The notes: a model not told the origin generated them from the letters alone. DNA of 64,000 nucleotides from Ancylobacter sonchi (GCF_018390695.1 NZ_JAHBGF010000010.1:359785-423784), one strand, 5' to 3'; positions 53,704 through 62,075 are shown, counted from the stretch's first letter. Numbers and translations: made by a program.

Positions 53704-54201
53704 GTGTATATCTTCACCAAGAGCGACGAGCCTCGAAAGGAGGACGTCGCTGCTAAGAAGATGATCGAGAAAAATTGGGGGACGATTGATCGTCTTGCCA
53801 ATCAGATATCGGGTGGCCGTTGGCAAGACCTCAAGAAGGCCCGAACGTCCAATACACCCATCGCCGAATTCGATCGAAAGAGTTTCATCGGTTACGTCTC
53901 GACGGGGCGGAGTGTGTCGACGCGTCCCTATGTCCGCATCAGCCTGAACAACCGTGTCGTTGTGGTTGATGAGGAAACCAACCGGCAGGTGCTGTTCCTC
54001 GGCGAGATCCGACGCCGCCCGCAGGGCCGGGTGTTCTGCCTCGCCACGCGCGCCAACGGCTTCTTCGATCCAGCGGCGGACGAGGTGCTGGAGGCCCTGG
54101 CTGAGCTCGATGGATGCCTGCTCCGCGAGGACGAGGTGGACGAGCCATTCAAGCAGGAACTTGCAGCTCGCCTCGGTTTCGCCGGGCCCCGCGAGGCCTG
54201 A
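53704..54201 (+). CDS. Hypothetical protein (165 aa)
   Basis: Unrecognised. The GTG at 53704 has a strong GGGAGG site eight bases upstream and is preferred over the ATG at 53596. The protein is mixed charged with a central segment STRPYVRISLNNRVVVVDEE and a C-terminal acidic helix (EVLEALAELDGCLL). The first ~150 bases are clearly less GC-rich than the neighbouring operons, a possible sign of transfer. It lies between the propane operon terminator and the second sigma-54 activator. Confidence 0.6.
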   Translation: MYIFTKSDEPRKEDVAAKKMIEKNWGTIDRLANQISGGRWQDLKKARTSNTPIAEFDRKSFIGYVSTGRSVSTRPYVRISLNNRVVVVDEETNRQVLFLGEIRRRPQGRVFCLATRANGFFDPAADEVLEALAELDGCLLREDEVDEPFKQELAARLGFAGPREA

Positions 54202-54291
54202 GCGGGCGCACCCGACGGAACCTTCGGTCCTCGTGCGCAGATGCCGGTACGAGCGCGGTTACGGGACACTGGGATGCAGACGGAAGCGCAT

Positions 54292-56349
54292 ATGATCAAG
54301 CCGCCCCTTGAGCGCAGTTCGACACCAGTTCCTTCTCGCGCGGAAGAGGACGGGGAGGCGGCGGACCACGCCGTGGAAGCCGCATCCTACGACGCCTCAG
54401 CGACGATGAAGGCGTGGGAGAATTTTCTGGGCCGGGGCCGGTCGGTCGCGCCGGGCGGCCTGGTTCGCAGCGTCATCGAGCGATCGTGGCAGCGCAGCGC
54501 CGTCTCCGGCGTCGACCCGCGCGGTCGCGGCAGTGACCTCATCGTCTCCGCCGACGAGGTGGATGGGTTGCGCCGGCACAATGGCGGCCTGCTGCAGGCG
54601 GCGGGCCAGACCTTCGAACGTCTCGCCGACATCCTCGGCGAGACCGCGACCATGGTCGTCGTCACCGACCAGCGCGGCGTCATCATCGAAACCGCCGGCG
54701 ATCCCCATATCATCGATGCCGCCCACGACATCCGTCTGGAGATCGGTGCCAACTGGGGCGAAACCGTCACCGGCACCAACGGCATCGGCACGGCACTGAC
54801 GACCGGCAAGCCGGTCTATGTGCGCGCCGCCGAGCATTTCTGCGAAGGCGTGAAGTCCTGGACCTGCATCGGCGCGCCGATCCGCAATCCGCTCGACGGC
54901 AGCGTCATCGGCGTTGTGGATTTCTCCGGTCCGCAGGACATCTTCCATCGCCATAACATCGCGCTCGGCATGATGGCGGCGAGCCACATAGAGCTGGCCC
55001 TCGCCGACCAGATGCGGGTCGAGCGCATGCAACTGCTCGAACTGTGCCTGTCCCGGCTGCAGGGCGGCGGACGCGGCGACGGCTTCGTCATCCTCGACCG
55101 CCAGGGACGGGTGATCCATCACAGCGATGCCGCAGTGGCGCGCTGGCGCCATGCCAATCCCGGCAACGAACTGCGGCTCGGCGAGAAACTGGCGGATTTC
55201 AAGGGCGACAACTGGTCGGACAACATCACGGACATTCCCGGAATCGGCAGCCAGCGCATCGAGCCGCTGATGCATGCCGGAGCCTTCTCCGGTGCCGTGC
55301 TGCTGCTCGGGCCGACGGGACACCCATCCCCCGCGGTCCGGGCCGGCACGAGCGTGGCGCTCATGGCGTTGAAGGAGGCCCGAGAGGCCATTATCGGCGA
55401 GAGCGCGGTGCTCATCGAGGCGATCGAGCGGGCCGAGCGCGCCGCGCGGGGCCAGAGCGCCGTCCTGCTGGAGGGAGAGACGGGCGTCGGCAAGGAACTG
55501 TTCGCCAAGCTCATCCACGCGGCCGGACTGACAACGGGCAAGGAGCCCCTGGTTACCTTCAATTGCGGCGCGGTCTCTAAGGAACTGCTGGGCGGGGAAT
55601 TGTTCGGCCACGCCCCCGGTGCCTTCACCGGGGCCACGCGCGAAGGGCGCGCCGGGCGCTTCGAGATCGCCGACAGCGGCGTGCTCAGCCTCGACGAAAT
55701 CGGCGAGATGCCGCTCGAACTCCAGCCCTATCTGTTGCGCATCCTCGAGGAGAACGCCGTCTACCGCATCGGCGAGGCCCGGCCACGGCCGATCAATGTG
55801 CGGCTCGTTGCCTCGACCAACCGCAACCTTAAGATCGAGGCGGCGGAGGGGCGGTTCCGCAAGGACCTCTATTTCCGCATCGGCGCGGTGAAGATCACTG
55901 TTCCCCCGCTGCGCAACCGCCATGGCGACATCGGCCTGCTGATCCACCATTTCAACCGGCAGGTGGCCGAGGCACAGGGCACCGAACCGCTGCATTTCCA
56001 GCCGGCGGTGCTCGATCTGCTCGAACGCTATGATTGGCCAGGGAATGTCCGGGAGTTACGCAACCTGGTCGAGTCGATGTCGCTGATGACGGTCGGTCGT
56101 ACTGTAGACCTTGACGATCTGCCGGAAGATTTTGTCGAGGACGTGCAGCGCCTGCACTATTCGGGCGGCAGTCCGGCCGGGACGGCCGACAGCGGCGAAG
56201 AGATCGCACGCATCGACGATGCCGAGCGCCGGCTGATCGAGCGTACGCTCGTCGCCTCGGGTGGCAACACATCGATCGCCGCCGATCGGCTGGGGATCTC
56301 GCGCAGCACGCTCTATCGCAAGCTCCAGCAATACCGGGCGAGGCACTAG
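54292..56349 (+). CDS. AcoR/AcxR-like sigma-54-dependent activator
   Basis: 685-aa activator. The first ~70 residues are polar; then VIERSWQRSAVSGVDP (as in AcoR), a GAF-type sensor (LETGTNGIGTALTTGKPV-like block near residue 160), an AAA+ domain with Walker A GETGVGKE, canonical GAFTGA at residues 443-448, and a Fis-type HTH (GGNTSIAADRLGISRSTLYR). ATG 54292 with GGAAG is preferred, though 54274 and 54241 are in frame. Similar proteins control acetone carboxylase, so acetone sensing is a guess. The next genes follow within 45 bases. Confidence 0.87.
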   Translation: MIKPPLERSSTPVPSRAEEDGEAADHAVEAASYDASATMKAWENFLGRGRSVAPGGLVRSVIERSWQRSAVSGVDPRGRGSDLIVSADEVDGLRRHNGGLLQAAGQTFERLADILGETATMVVVTDQRGVIIETAGDPHIIDAAHDIRLEIGANWGETVTGTNGIGTALTTGKPVYVRAAEHFCEGVKSWTCIGAPIRNPLDGSVIGVVDFSGPQDIFHRHNIALGMMAASHIELALADQMRVERMQLLELCLSRLQGGGRGDGFVILDRQGRVIHHSDAAVARWRHANPGNELRLGEKLADFKGDNWSDNITDIPGIGSQRIEPLMHAGAFSGAVLLLGPTGHPSPAVRAGTSVALMALKEAREAIIGESAVLIEAIERAERAARGQSAVLLEGETGVGKELFAKLIHAAGLTTGKEPLVTFNCGAVSKELLGGELFGHAPGAFTGATREGRAGRFEIADSGVLSLDEIGEMPLELQPYLLRILEENAVYRIGEARPRPINVRLVASTNRNLKIEAAEGRFRKDLYFRIGAVKITVPPLRNRHGDIGLLIHHFNRQVAEAQGTEPLHFQPAVLDLLERYDWPGNVRELRNLVESMSLMTVGRTVDLDDLPEDFVEDVQRLHYSGGSPAGTADSGEEIARIDDAERRLIERTLVASGGNTSIAADRLGISRSTLYRKLQQYRARH

Positions 56350-56393
56350 CCGTGGCTCAGGATGGCGGATGGAACCGAAGGGGCGCGGATCAG

Positions 56394-56861
56394 ATGACAA
56401 AACGGCGCTATCGCTCCGGCAGTGTTCCCCGCTCGACGGAACTTGCCTCGGCCATTCTCGACAACGCGGAGCGCGACGTGGTCTTCATGCTGCGCATTCG
56501 CGGGCAGAGTCTCGATCTGCTGTCCCGGCACTTCCGGGAGTTCATCGAACGCTCGCTCGAGTCCAATGGCGTCGGCTATGGTGACCATCCGCTGCTGCGG
56601 CTGTTCGTCGAGACGCATGGCCGGGAACTCACTGACTTCGTCGTGAGCGGCATGGCCCTGTCGCACCAGACAGATCTGAAGGTCTTCGAGCAGTTTGGCG
56701 GCGATTCGACCCATCTGTTGCGCGCGGATGTCTGGGACAGCCTGCGCGGCTACATCGAGAGTGCCGAACAACATTTCTTGTCCGGGCTCGGCGGTCTGCA
56801 CGACATCCTGGCGGAAATCGACGCCCATCGGCCTGACGCCGCTGGAGGCGTCGATGACTAG
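56394..56861 (+). CDS. Hypothetical protein, first of a small unknown module (155 aa)
   Basis: Helix-rich soluble protein, starting at ATG 56394 45 bases after the activator. A GTG at 56352 would also be in frame. Blocks: RDVVFMLRIRGQSLDLLSRHFREFIERSLES near residue 30 and HGRELTDFVVSGMALSHQTDLKVFEQFG near residue 75. I recognise no family. Its placement behind a sigma-54 activator and ahead of coiled-coil and WD40-like proteins suggests one functional unit. Confidence 0.65.
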   Translation: MTKRRYRSGSVPRSTELASAILDNAERDVVFMLRIRGQSLDLLSRHFREFIERSLESNGVGYGDHPLLRLFVETHGRELTDFVVSGMALSHQTDLKVFEQFGGDSTHLLRADVWDSLRGYIESAEQHFLSGLGGLHDILAEIDAHRPDAAGGVDD

Positions 56862-56873
56862 GATCGCAAAGGT

Positions 56874-57158
56874 TCAGTGCGGCCGGCGGCCCGGCCTCGT
56901 GGTGTCCGTTGCTCCGAGCAGGCTGGTCGGTTTCTCCCGCAGGGTACTGTGCCCGGCCGGCATCAGCGCCTCGCGCGCCGTCCCCGTGAGCGCGGTGAGC
57001 GCAACCTCCTCGGCGGCGATGTCCTCAGGCGCGCCGCTCGCCGCCGCCTGCCGCAAGGCTCCGGTACAGACATGGCCTCGGCCAAGCTGGCCGTCGGCGC
57101 CGGTGGCCAGAGTCGCAAAGAACAGCCTGCCGATGGTGTCGAACATGACAGCGATCAT
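56874..57158 (-). CDS. Possible small protein on the opposite strand (94 aa)
   Basis: The 375-base gap between the 155-aa and coiled-coil genes has open frames on both strands. The plus-strand frame (56854-57240) overlaps both neighbours but has almost no Asp or Glu in its first hundred residues, typical of a shadow. The minus-strand frame (MIAVMFDTIGRLFFATLATG...) has balanced composition and GC-ending codons. No convincing ribosome-binding site is seen, so either could be non-coding. Confidence 0.3.
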   Translation of the reverse strand: MIAVMFDTIGRLFFATLATGADGQLGRGHVCTGALRQAAASGAPEDIAAEEVALTALTGTAREALMPAGHSTLREKPTSLLGATDTTRPGRRPH

Positions 57159-57236
57159 ACGGAATGACCGGATGGGCATTGTCCCGTTTGGCGTGGCGCC
57201 GTGTCCAGTTGAACTGGATCGACCGGAGGGCGTCGG

Positions 57237-57539
57237 ATGACGGACCCGCAGCAACTGCGCACCCTGCTCGGCGAGCGTCTGGAGATCGTACAGGAGATCG
57301 CCCGCCTGAATGCGCGTCAATTGCAGAACCGGCAGGTTTTCAGCGGCCTCGAGCTTGAGGTGATGCGGTGCGAGCGCGACGTGTCACGGTCCGGGGACAT
57401 GGCAGCGGTGGCGGATCGTCTCGAACAGGCCCGGGCGCAACGCGACAGGGCTGAAGCCCGGCTCGTTGAGGACGATCACGAACTCTTGGAATGGCAGAGG
57501 CGACTCGACGTTGTGGATCGCCGGATCAGTAGAAGTTGA
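57237..57539 (+). CDS. Small coiled-coil protein (100 aa)
   Basis: Almost entirely heptad-patterned and highly charged: GERLEIVQEIARLNARQLQN, RLEQARAQRDRAEARLVEDD, LEWQRRLDVVDRRI. It is a likely soluble coiled coil. No family is recognised. The WD40-like gene follows closely, so an oligomeric scaffold or adaptor for the propeller is one idea. Confidence 0.6.
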   Translation: MTDPQQLRTLLGERLEIVQEIARLNARQLQNRQVFSGLELEVMRCERDVSRSGDMAAVADRLEQARAQRDRAEARLVEDDHELLEWQRRLDVVDRRISRS

Positions 57540-57571
57540 ACCGGGTTGGCGAGTGCATCGGCGGGGGAGAC

Positions 57572-58726
57572 ATGGAAATGAGCATGACGGCAGCCGACGC
57601 ATCGCCGCTTTTCGCACTTATGGCGCGGCAATGGCGCCTGGACGCGGAGGTCCAAGCCTGCGCTTTCGCCCATGATGGCGGCAGCCTTGCTTTCGCCCTG
57701 GCGGATGGCACGCTCGCCAGCGTTTCGATGGACGACCCTGAGGCGGCGGGAACGCGCTGGCGAATGTCGATCGAGGACGGCCGCTCCACGATTTCGCCGC
57801 GCGCCCGTCCTGTGTTGGCGCCCGCCAGGGTGCCGGTAGGCGAGGGAGCGCTGCGTCTCGTGCCGTTCGGTCGGTCCGGATTTTTGGTCGGTGGCGCCAC
57901 CGGCCGGTTGGTACGCATCGAGGCGGATGGTTCGGCGGAGGTGGTGGTCGAGTACGACAGCACGGGGGTCGAGGCCATCGCGGCCACACGCGCTGGCACG
58001 ATGGGCGACGGCGCGGCCTGGGTCGCTGCGAGCGGCTGCGTCACCCGCTACGCCCCTGATGGCGGCACGGCGCGAGCGATGGCGTGCTACGAGGGGATCG
58101 CGCGAGTAGTCGCGCCGACCCCCGACAGCGGAAGGGTAGCTCTCGGCTTCGAAGCGAGCCTGTCCATCGTCGATCTACGGGACGCATCTAGCGACCGCTT
58201 CGAGATTGCTGTCGGGCCGGTCGAGGCCCTGTCCTGGTCGCCGGACGGATGCCGGCTGGCCGCAGGCCTTCTCGATGGCGGTGTCGCCCTGATCGATATG
58301 GCGGACCGGCGTGTGCTCCGGCTGCCCGACTATCCCGCTGCCGTGCGCACGCTTGACTGGAGCCCCGATTCGCGGCGCCTCGTGACCAGCGGCGCCTTCC
58401 GCACCATTGTCTGGACGATCGACGAGGGCCGTGAGCGACCTCGGACCATTGGAACCGGGCGATCTGGTTTCGTGGCCGTCGAGGCGGCTCGTCTCCACCC
58501 CCATTTGTCCCTCGTCGCGGCCGGCTATGAAAACGGCATGATCGTGATCACGGCGATCGGTCATCCCGACGAACTGGTCATTCGCGATCCGGCGCCGGGT
58601 AGCCTGCGCGACCTGAGCTGGTCGGCCGACGGTGAACACCTGGCCTTTCACGCAGCTGAGGGGTGGGTCGGTGTAATCGACCTGCCCGCGCACATGTTCA
58701 AACAGATCGACAGGAGGATAGCATGA
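57572..58726 (+). CDS. WD40-like beta-propeller protein (384 aa)
   Basis: Beta-propeller built of repeated blades: ACAFAHDGGSLAFALADGTL near residue 30, VEALSWSPDGCRLAAGLLDG near residue 220, VRTLDWSPDSRRLVTSG near residue 260, and LRDLSWSADGEHLAFHAAEG near residue 350. No signal peptide is seen, so it should be cytoplasmic. The ATG at 57572 has GGGGGAG; an ATG at 57536 overlaps the previous gene. No enzyme motif is visible; a protein-protein scaffold is likely. Confidence 0.75.
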   Translation: MEMSMTAADASPLFALMARQWRLDAEVQACAFAHDGGSLAFALADGTLASVSMDDPEAAGTRWRMSIEDGRSTISPRARPVLAPARVPVGEGALRLVPFGRSGFLVGGATGRLVRIEADGSAEVVVEYDSTGVEAIAATRAGTMGDGAAWVAASGCVTRYAPDGGTARAMACYEGIARVVAPTPDSGRVALGFEASLSIVDLRDASSDRFEIAVGPVEALSWSPDGCRLAAGLLDGGVALIDMADRRVLRLPDYPAAVRTLDWSPDSRRLVTSGAFRTIVWTIDEGRERPRTIGTGRSGFVAVEAARLHPHLSLVAAGYENGMIVITAIGHPDELVIRDPAPGSLRDLSWSADGEHLAFHAAEGWVGVIDLPAHMFKQIDRRIA

Positions 58727-58905
58727 CCTCGACCGACAAGATCGCCGAGAGTAAGGACAAGTTCTTCGAGGAAATCGCGGCCCTCGCCGAGCGGATGATC
58801 GCCGAGCACGGTCGCGAATTCACGATGGGCGCACTCATTCTTGCTGCTCGCTTTATCGCGGAGAATAAGGGTTTGGGCGACCCCCAGCTCGAGCATGCAA
58901 ACTGA
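58723..58905 (+). CDS. Small protein (60 aa) coupled to the WD40-like gene
   Basis: A 60-residue, amphipathic protein beginning MTSTDKIAESKDKFFEEIAA. The ATG overlaps the WD40-like stop (ATGA), so translation is coupled and the pair is probably made in ratio. A hydrophobic patch (TMGALILAARFIAE) suggests membrane or partner contact. No family is recognised. It is the last gene of the module. Confidence 0.55.
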   Translation: MTSTDKIAESKDKFFEEIAALAERMIAEHGREFTMGALILAARFIAENKGLGDPQLEHAN

Positions 58906-59069
58906 GTTTGGTACGGTGTTTCTACTCAGTTCCGGCGTTTGGTGGATTGGATTGAGGTTGAAACGTTCCGGCTCGCTTGCTCATCCGCCGAAGGTTCAGG
59001 CGCTGCCGGTTCGGGCCACGCGCCATAAGCAGAAGTTCGCTGGTACGACGACGAGTGGCCGGTTTGGGG

Positions 59070-59854
59070 CCAAATCGCGCCATCTAGGTCAAATTCCGCC
59101 CATTCCGCCATGCGCAGTTCGCCGGGTCGGGGGAACAGCAGTGCCATCAGCTTGAGAGCCGTCTGTGTGGTGGGGGCTGCCCGTCGAAGTCGTCAATGGC
59201 GCGTAGCATGGCTCCAATATCGACAGGCTCGACGACTGCCGCGCGATGCTTCACCTTCGGCGTTCGAAGAGCGCCCTTCAGTGCCGCGGTTGGGTCGTTC
59301 TCTGCCCGCGCCGTGGCGATCGCATAGCGGAAGACTGCGCCAATCGTGGATCGCAGGCGCCTCGCCCTCTCATGTGTGCCGCGCCGTTCAACTGCCTGCA
59401 GCACCGCTAGCGCTTCGGCGGAGCTGATATCAGCTATCGGTCGAGAGCCGAGCAGGGGGCGAGCGAAGCTCAGCAGCCACTTCGTCTTCTCGACAGTCGC
59501 TTCCGCCCGATCCTCCGCAATCTGGCGCTCGATGTATTCGTCCGCCACATGGTTGAAGGTGTTGCCGCGGGCGATCTTCCTGGCCAGCCTCTCCAGTTTC
59601 GAGACGACACCAGGATCGTCCCCTGTCGCCAACTTTTCCTTGGCTTGATCCCGCCTTGTGCGGGCTTCCTTCAGCGAGACCTCCGGATAGGCGCCGAAAG
59701 CGAGCTGCTTCTGCTTGCCATCGAATCGATAGGCCATACGCCAGAGCTCGCTGCCGGTAGGTGTCACGAGCAGGTGCAGACCGCCGCTATCTGACAATTT
59801 GATCGGCTTGTCGGCTGCCTTTGCAGTGCGGACGGCGATGTCAGTCAAGGGCAT
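59070..59854 (-). pseudogene. P4-type integrase, truncated and frameshifted
   Basis: The first 235 codons (MPLTDIAVRTAKAADKPIKL...) are a normal P4/phage-type tyrosine recombinase N-terminus with the SAM-like core-binding domain (FNHVADEYIERQIAED...). Near 59150-59175 the frame shifts, and the catalytic domain continues as MALLFPRPGELRMAEWAEFD, including the first catalytic Arg. It ends soon after GAIW; the rest, with the His-x-x-Arg and Tyr, is gone. It lies 177 bases from the 3' end of tRNA-Phe, the usual attachment site. Confidence 0.85.
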
Positions 59855-59868
59855 TTGGCACCTGCGCT

Positions 59869-59937
59869 GTTGGCATCGTGATTTGTTGGCATTCGGCTAT
59901 GCCAACAAAGATGCCAACAAATTCGGTGAATGCCAAC
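59869..59937. repeat. Five GTTGGCAT/ATGCCAAC octamers before the integrase
   Basis: GTTGGCAT occurs at 59869-59876 and 59885-59892, and its reverse complement ATGCCAAC at 59899-59906, 59911-59918 and 59930-59937. Five copies in 69 bases between int and tRNA-Phe resemble integrase arm-type or regulator sites. Confidence 0.7.
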
Positions 59938-60031
59938 GAGCCGCCGCGAGCCTCGGAGGGCGTCAAACTCGGCGCAACTATCGGATTTTCTTGGGATTTT
60001 GAGCTTCAGCGAGCGCTGCTGAGCGGGAGAA

Positions 60032-60107
60032 TGGTGCCCAGGGACGGAGTCGAACCGCCGACACTGCGATTTTCAGTCGCATGCTCTACCAACTGAGCTA
60101 CCTGGGC
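60032..60107 (-). tRNA. tRNA-Phe (GAA)
   Basis: Read on the minus strand it is a 76-base cloverleaf with the D-arm GCTCAGTTGGTAGAGC, anticodon loop CTGAAAA (anticodon GAA), T-arm GGTTCGACTCC and an encoded CCA. The acceptor stem is GCCCAGG / CCTGGGC. Its 3' end faces the integrase remnant. Confidence 0.97.
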
Positions 60108-60617
60108 GTAGCCGGCACGGCATCAACCGTGCGGAGCGGGGCGGTTTATAGTGTCTCCCTCTCGGCATGTCCATAAGCGGCGAAGGAAAAATGAAACTGT
60201 CCCCAGCTGGCTCGGGCAACCATCTAACCTGCTGTCCATGATGAGGTTTTTCCATGTTCCCATGGTGTGCGGCCATTCCGGACCCTCGAAGCTCGCCGTG
60301 CCGTGCCTCCAACGTCGTGCTAGGATATGAACAGTTGGCATGACATGTCCTGCCGCAGCGCGACATTGTCGTGTAAAATCCGATGCCCGCAATTGCGCGA
60401 CGATCGCTGACGAGCGGTGACGCGCCAAAGGCCTGACAAGTTGCTGACTGAAAACATTAATCCGACAAAATCAGCCTCTTGGCGATTCAGCGTGGCGCCC
60501 ATGATGGACTGGACCGACTAGGCCCGTAACAGCGTCATTTGCGGGGTAGGGCGGGGCGATGTTGTACCCTGTGTTGTACTGCCCCGCCGCACTGACGCGC
60601 GACGGGGCGTGGTGGAA
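60108..60617. other. Intergenic, no gene seen
   Basis: About 510 bases upstream of tRNA-Phe. Open frames are short and without coding character. The stretch GTTGTACCCTGTGTTGTACTG at about 60560 is a tiny direct repeat. The tRNA promoter must lie in here, but I cannot place it with confidence. Confidence 0.45.
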
Positions 60618-61067
60618 TCAGGCGCGCCGCTGCAGGCGACGTCGGATAGCGCGCTGTTCTTCTCGGATGGCCATGCCCTGTTGTGCGAGCGCTGCCTCGC
60701 CGACGGCCTCGCATAGAGCATGGTAGATTTTCAGCCAGCATGAGGCGCGCAGCCGGACCTGTCCCTCTAGTTGAGCGCCGATGCGCGCGACTGCTGCATC
60801 CACCACCGGGTACAGAGGCTCCCGTAGCCGTTTCTGCCGGTGGTAGATTAGCCACCATTGCGAATTCAGGCGCGTCCACTCTGCTCGAAGCTCCTCACGG
60901 CTTCTGTCGTCATCCGGCTCGCCCTCGAGCTCCACGGGGGGCTGGTCGGCAGGCGCCATGGGGCGCGACATCCGCGGCGCGGGCGCGCTCCCGGTTTGCG
61001 GACCGGTGAGATCCGCAAGAGCGACTGCCTCGTCGATGATGTGGTCGATGTTGGGGTGAGCGTTCAT
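60618..61067 (-). CDS. Hypothetical protein (149 aa)
   Basis: Unrecognised soluble protein: an acidic, Pro-rich N-terminal third, then a helical Arg/Trp-rich part (RAEWTRLNSQWWLIYHRQKR). Its ATG overlaps the stop of the 80-aa gene (61064-61067), and GGGGAGG lies upstream. The pair forms a small leftward operon of island-type hypothetical genes. Confidence 0.6.
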   Translation of the reverse strand: MNAHPNIDHIIDEAVALADLTGPQTGSAPAPRMSRPMAPADQPPVELEGEPDDDRSREELRAEWTRLNSQWWLIYHRQKRLREPLYPVVDAAVARIGAQLEGQVRLRASCWLKIYHALCEAVGEAALAQQGMAIREEQRAIRRRLQRRA

Positions 61068-61306
61068 CGCGCCACCTCCCCGCTAAGCAGTGTGAACGCA
61101 TCCAGCGCGGCGTAGGCGGCCTTCTCGGCGGTTGTGGCGGCGAATAGCGCTACCTCGCTCGGCACGGCGCCGCTGGCGAACTCGCTGGCCATGCGGGCGG
61201 CCAGCGTGGCGGCCAATGCGGCGTCATTGATCGGCCCGTCGAGGTCGCGAAGGCGTTGCGCGAGTATGGATGGCAGCGGGTCGTTGGCGGGTGGGTGGAT
61301 GGTCAT
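61064..61306 (-). CDS. Hypothetical protein (80 aa)
   Basis: Small Ala-rich helical protein (LRDLDGPINDAALAATLAAR, SEVALFAATTAEKAAYAALD). GGAG precedes the ATG. It heads the two-gene leftward operon and is divergent from an HTH regulator; the gap carries repeats that look like operators. No family is recognised. Confidence 0.55.
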   Translation of the reverse strand: MTIHPPANDPLPSILAQRLRDLDGPINDAALAATLAARMASEFASGAVPSEVALFAATTAEKAAYAALDAFTLLSGEVAR

Positions 61307-61322
61307 TGGGCGGCTCCGTGTG

Positions 61323-61410
61323 AACGAAAAGATTCCACACGGATATTTGGACTCCGCTTGATCATGTAGTCAACGAAAAGATTCCGTCTTGAATGATGCA
61401 TGTCATGCAT
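61323..61410. promoter_or_regulatory. Divergent operator region: 14-base direct repeat plus 15-base palindrome
   Basis: AACGAAAAGATTCC occurs exactly at 61323-61336 and 61372-61385 (49 bases apart). ATGCATG-T-CATGCAT, a perfect palindrome, lies at 61396-61410. All sit between the 80-aa gene and the HTH gene, as expected for regulator binding. Confidence 0.65.
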
Positions 61411-61425
61411 ACTAAAATCGCCGTC

Positions 61426-61689
61426 ATGAGATTCGCTCTGACACCCGCACAGTCACGCGCAGGCCGCGCCCTGTTGGAATGGACGCAGGCGGATCTCGCC
61501 CGTGCGGCGATGGTCGGCTTGTCGACGGTGCGCGGCTTCGAGCTCGGCACGCGAGCGCCAATCCCGAACAACATCAAGGCCATGCGCGAGGCACTCGAGC
61601 AGGCTGGCGTCGAGTTCATCGAGAACGGCGCTGTGCCCGCTACGCCCGGTGGCGTTGGGGCGCGGCTACGGGATGTGCTCCCGGTATAG
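61426..61689 (+). CDS. Small helix-turn-helix (XRE-like) regulator
   Basis: 87-aa DNA-binding protein: TPAQSRAGRALLEWTQADLA, then RAAMVGLSTVRGFELGTRAP, is a Cro/C1-type HTH covering residues 5-45. A short tail follows (EALEQAGVEFIENGAVPATP), as in many small plasmid or island regulators. The start is set at ATG 61426; ATGs at 61393 and 61405 lie inside the palindrome. It likely represses itself and the divergent pair through the repeats upstream. Confidence 0.78.
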   Translation: MRFALTPAQSRAGRALLEWTQADLARAAMVGLSTVRGFELGTRAPIPNNIKAMREALEQAGVEFIENGAVPATPGGVGARLRDVLPV

Positions 61690-61775
61690 TCGCGACGTCG
61701 CTGCGGGCAATGGCGTGGTGTTGAAGGGGTAGCCCACCGACTGAGACTTATTGAAGTGGGGGCGCGTACGGGATA

Positions 61776-62075
61776 ATGAGCGCCATGAAAACTCTTGATA
61801 CTTTTGAAGATCGCCGCCGTACAGCCTCTGCCGCCAAGGCCCGGCTCGTCGCCCAATTGGCTGAGCGGCCGAGCGCAGATGACCCTGCTATGATCGCCCG
61901 CGCCGCCGAGCGCAAGGCCATCGATGAGGCTAGGTCTGCGCGGCATGTCGCCCGTCGCAACGCCGCCGTTGCTGCAGAACGTGCGAATGTCGAGGCTGCC
62001 GCCGCCGAGCAGGCAGAGGCCAAAGCGAAACGCGATGAGCGCTATGCCGCTCGGAAGCGCCGCACCGGCAATTGA
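61776..62075 (+). CDS. DUF6481-like small Ala/Arg-rich protein
   Basis: 99-aa highly charged helical protein: DTFEDRRRTASAAKARLVAQ then a long Ala-Arg-Glu-rich helix ending ERYAARKRRTGN. This layout matches the DUF6481 family of small alphaproteobacterial proteins of unknown function, a match made from memory. The start is ATG 61776 with GGGATA; ATG 61785 is equally possible. Confidence 0.6.
   Translation: MSAMKTLDTFEDRRRTASAAKARLVAQLAERPSADDPAMIARAAERKAIDEARSARHVARRNAAVAAERANVEAAAAEQAEAKAKRDERYAARKRRTGN

Noticed and set aside
56854..57240. Plus-strand ORF overlapping both neighbours in the unknown module
   Set aside because: Its translation is Ser/Pro/Arg/Val-rich with almost no acidic residues for about 100 codons, typical of a shadow frame; the overlaps alone are not enough.
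56394..58905. Idea that the unknown module encodes gas vesicles
   Set aside because: No GvpA-, GvpK-, GvpN- or GvpF/L-like sequence is present; only the small helical size range is similar.
59855..59869. TTGGCACCTGCGCTGT resembling a sigma-54 promoter
   Set aside because: The -12 element reads CTGT rather than TTGC and it overlaps the integrase start region.
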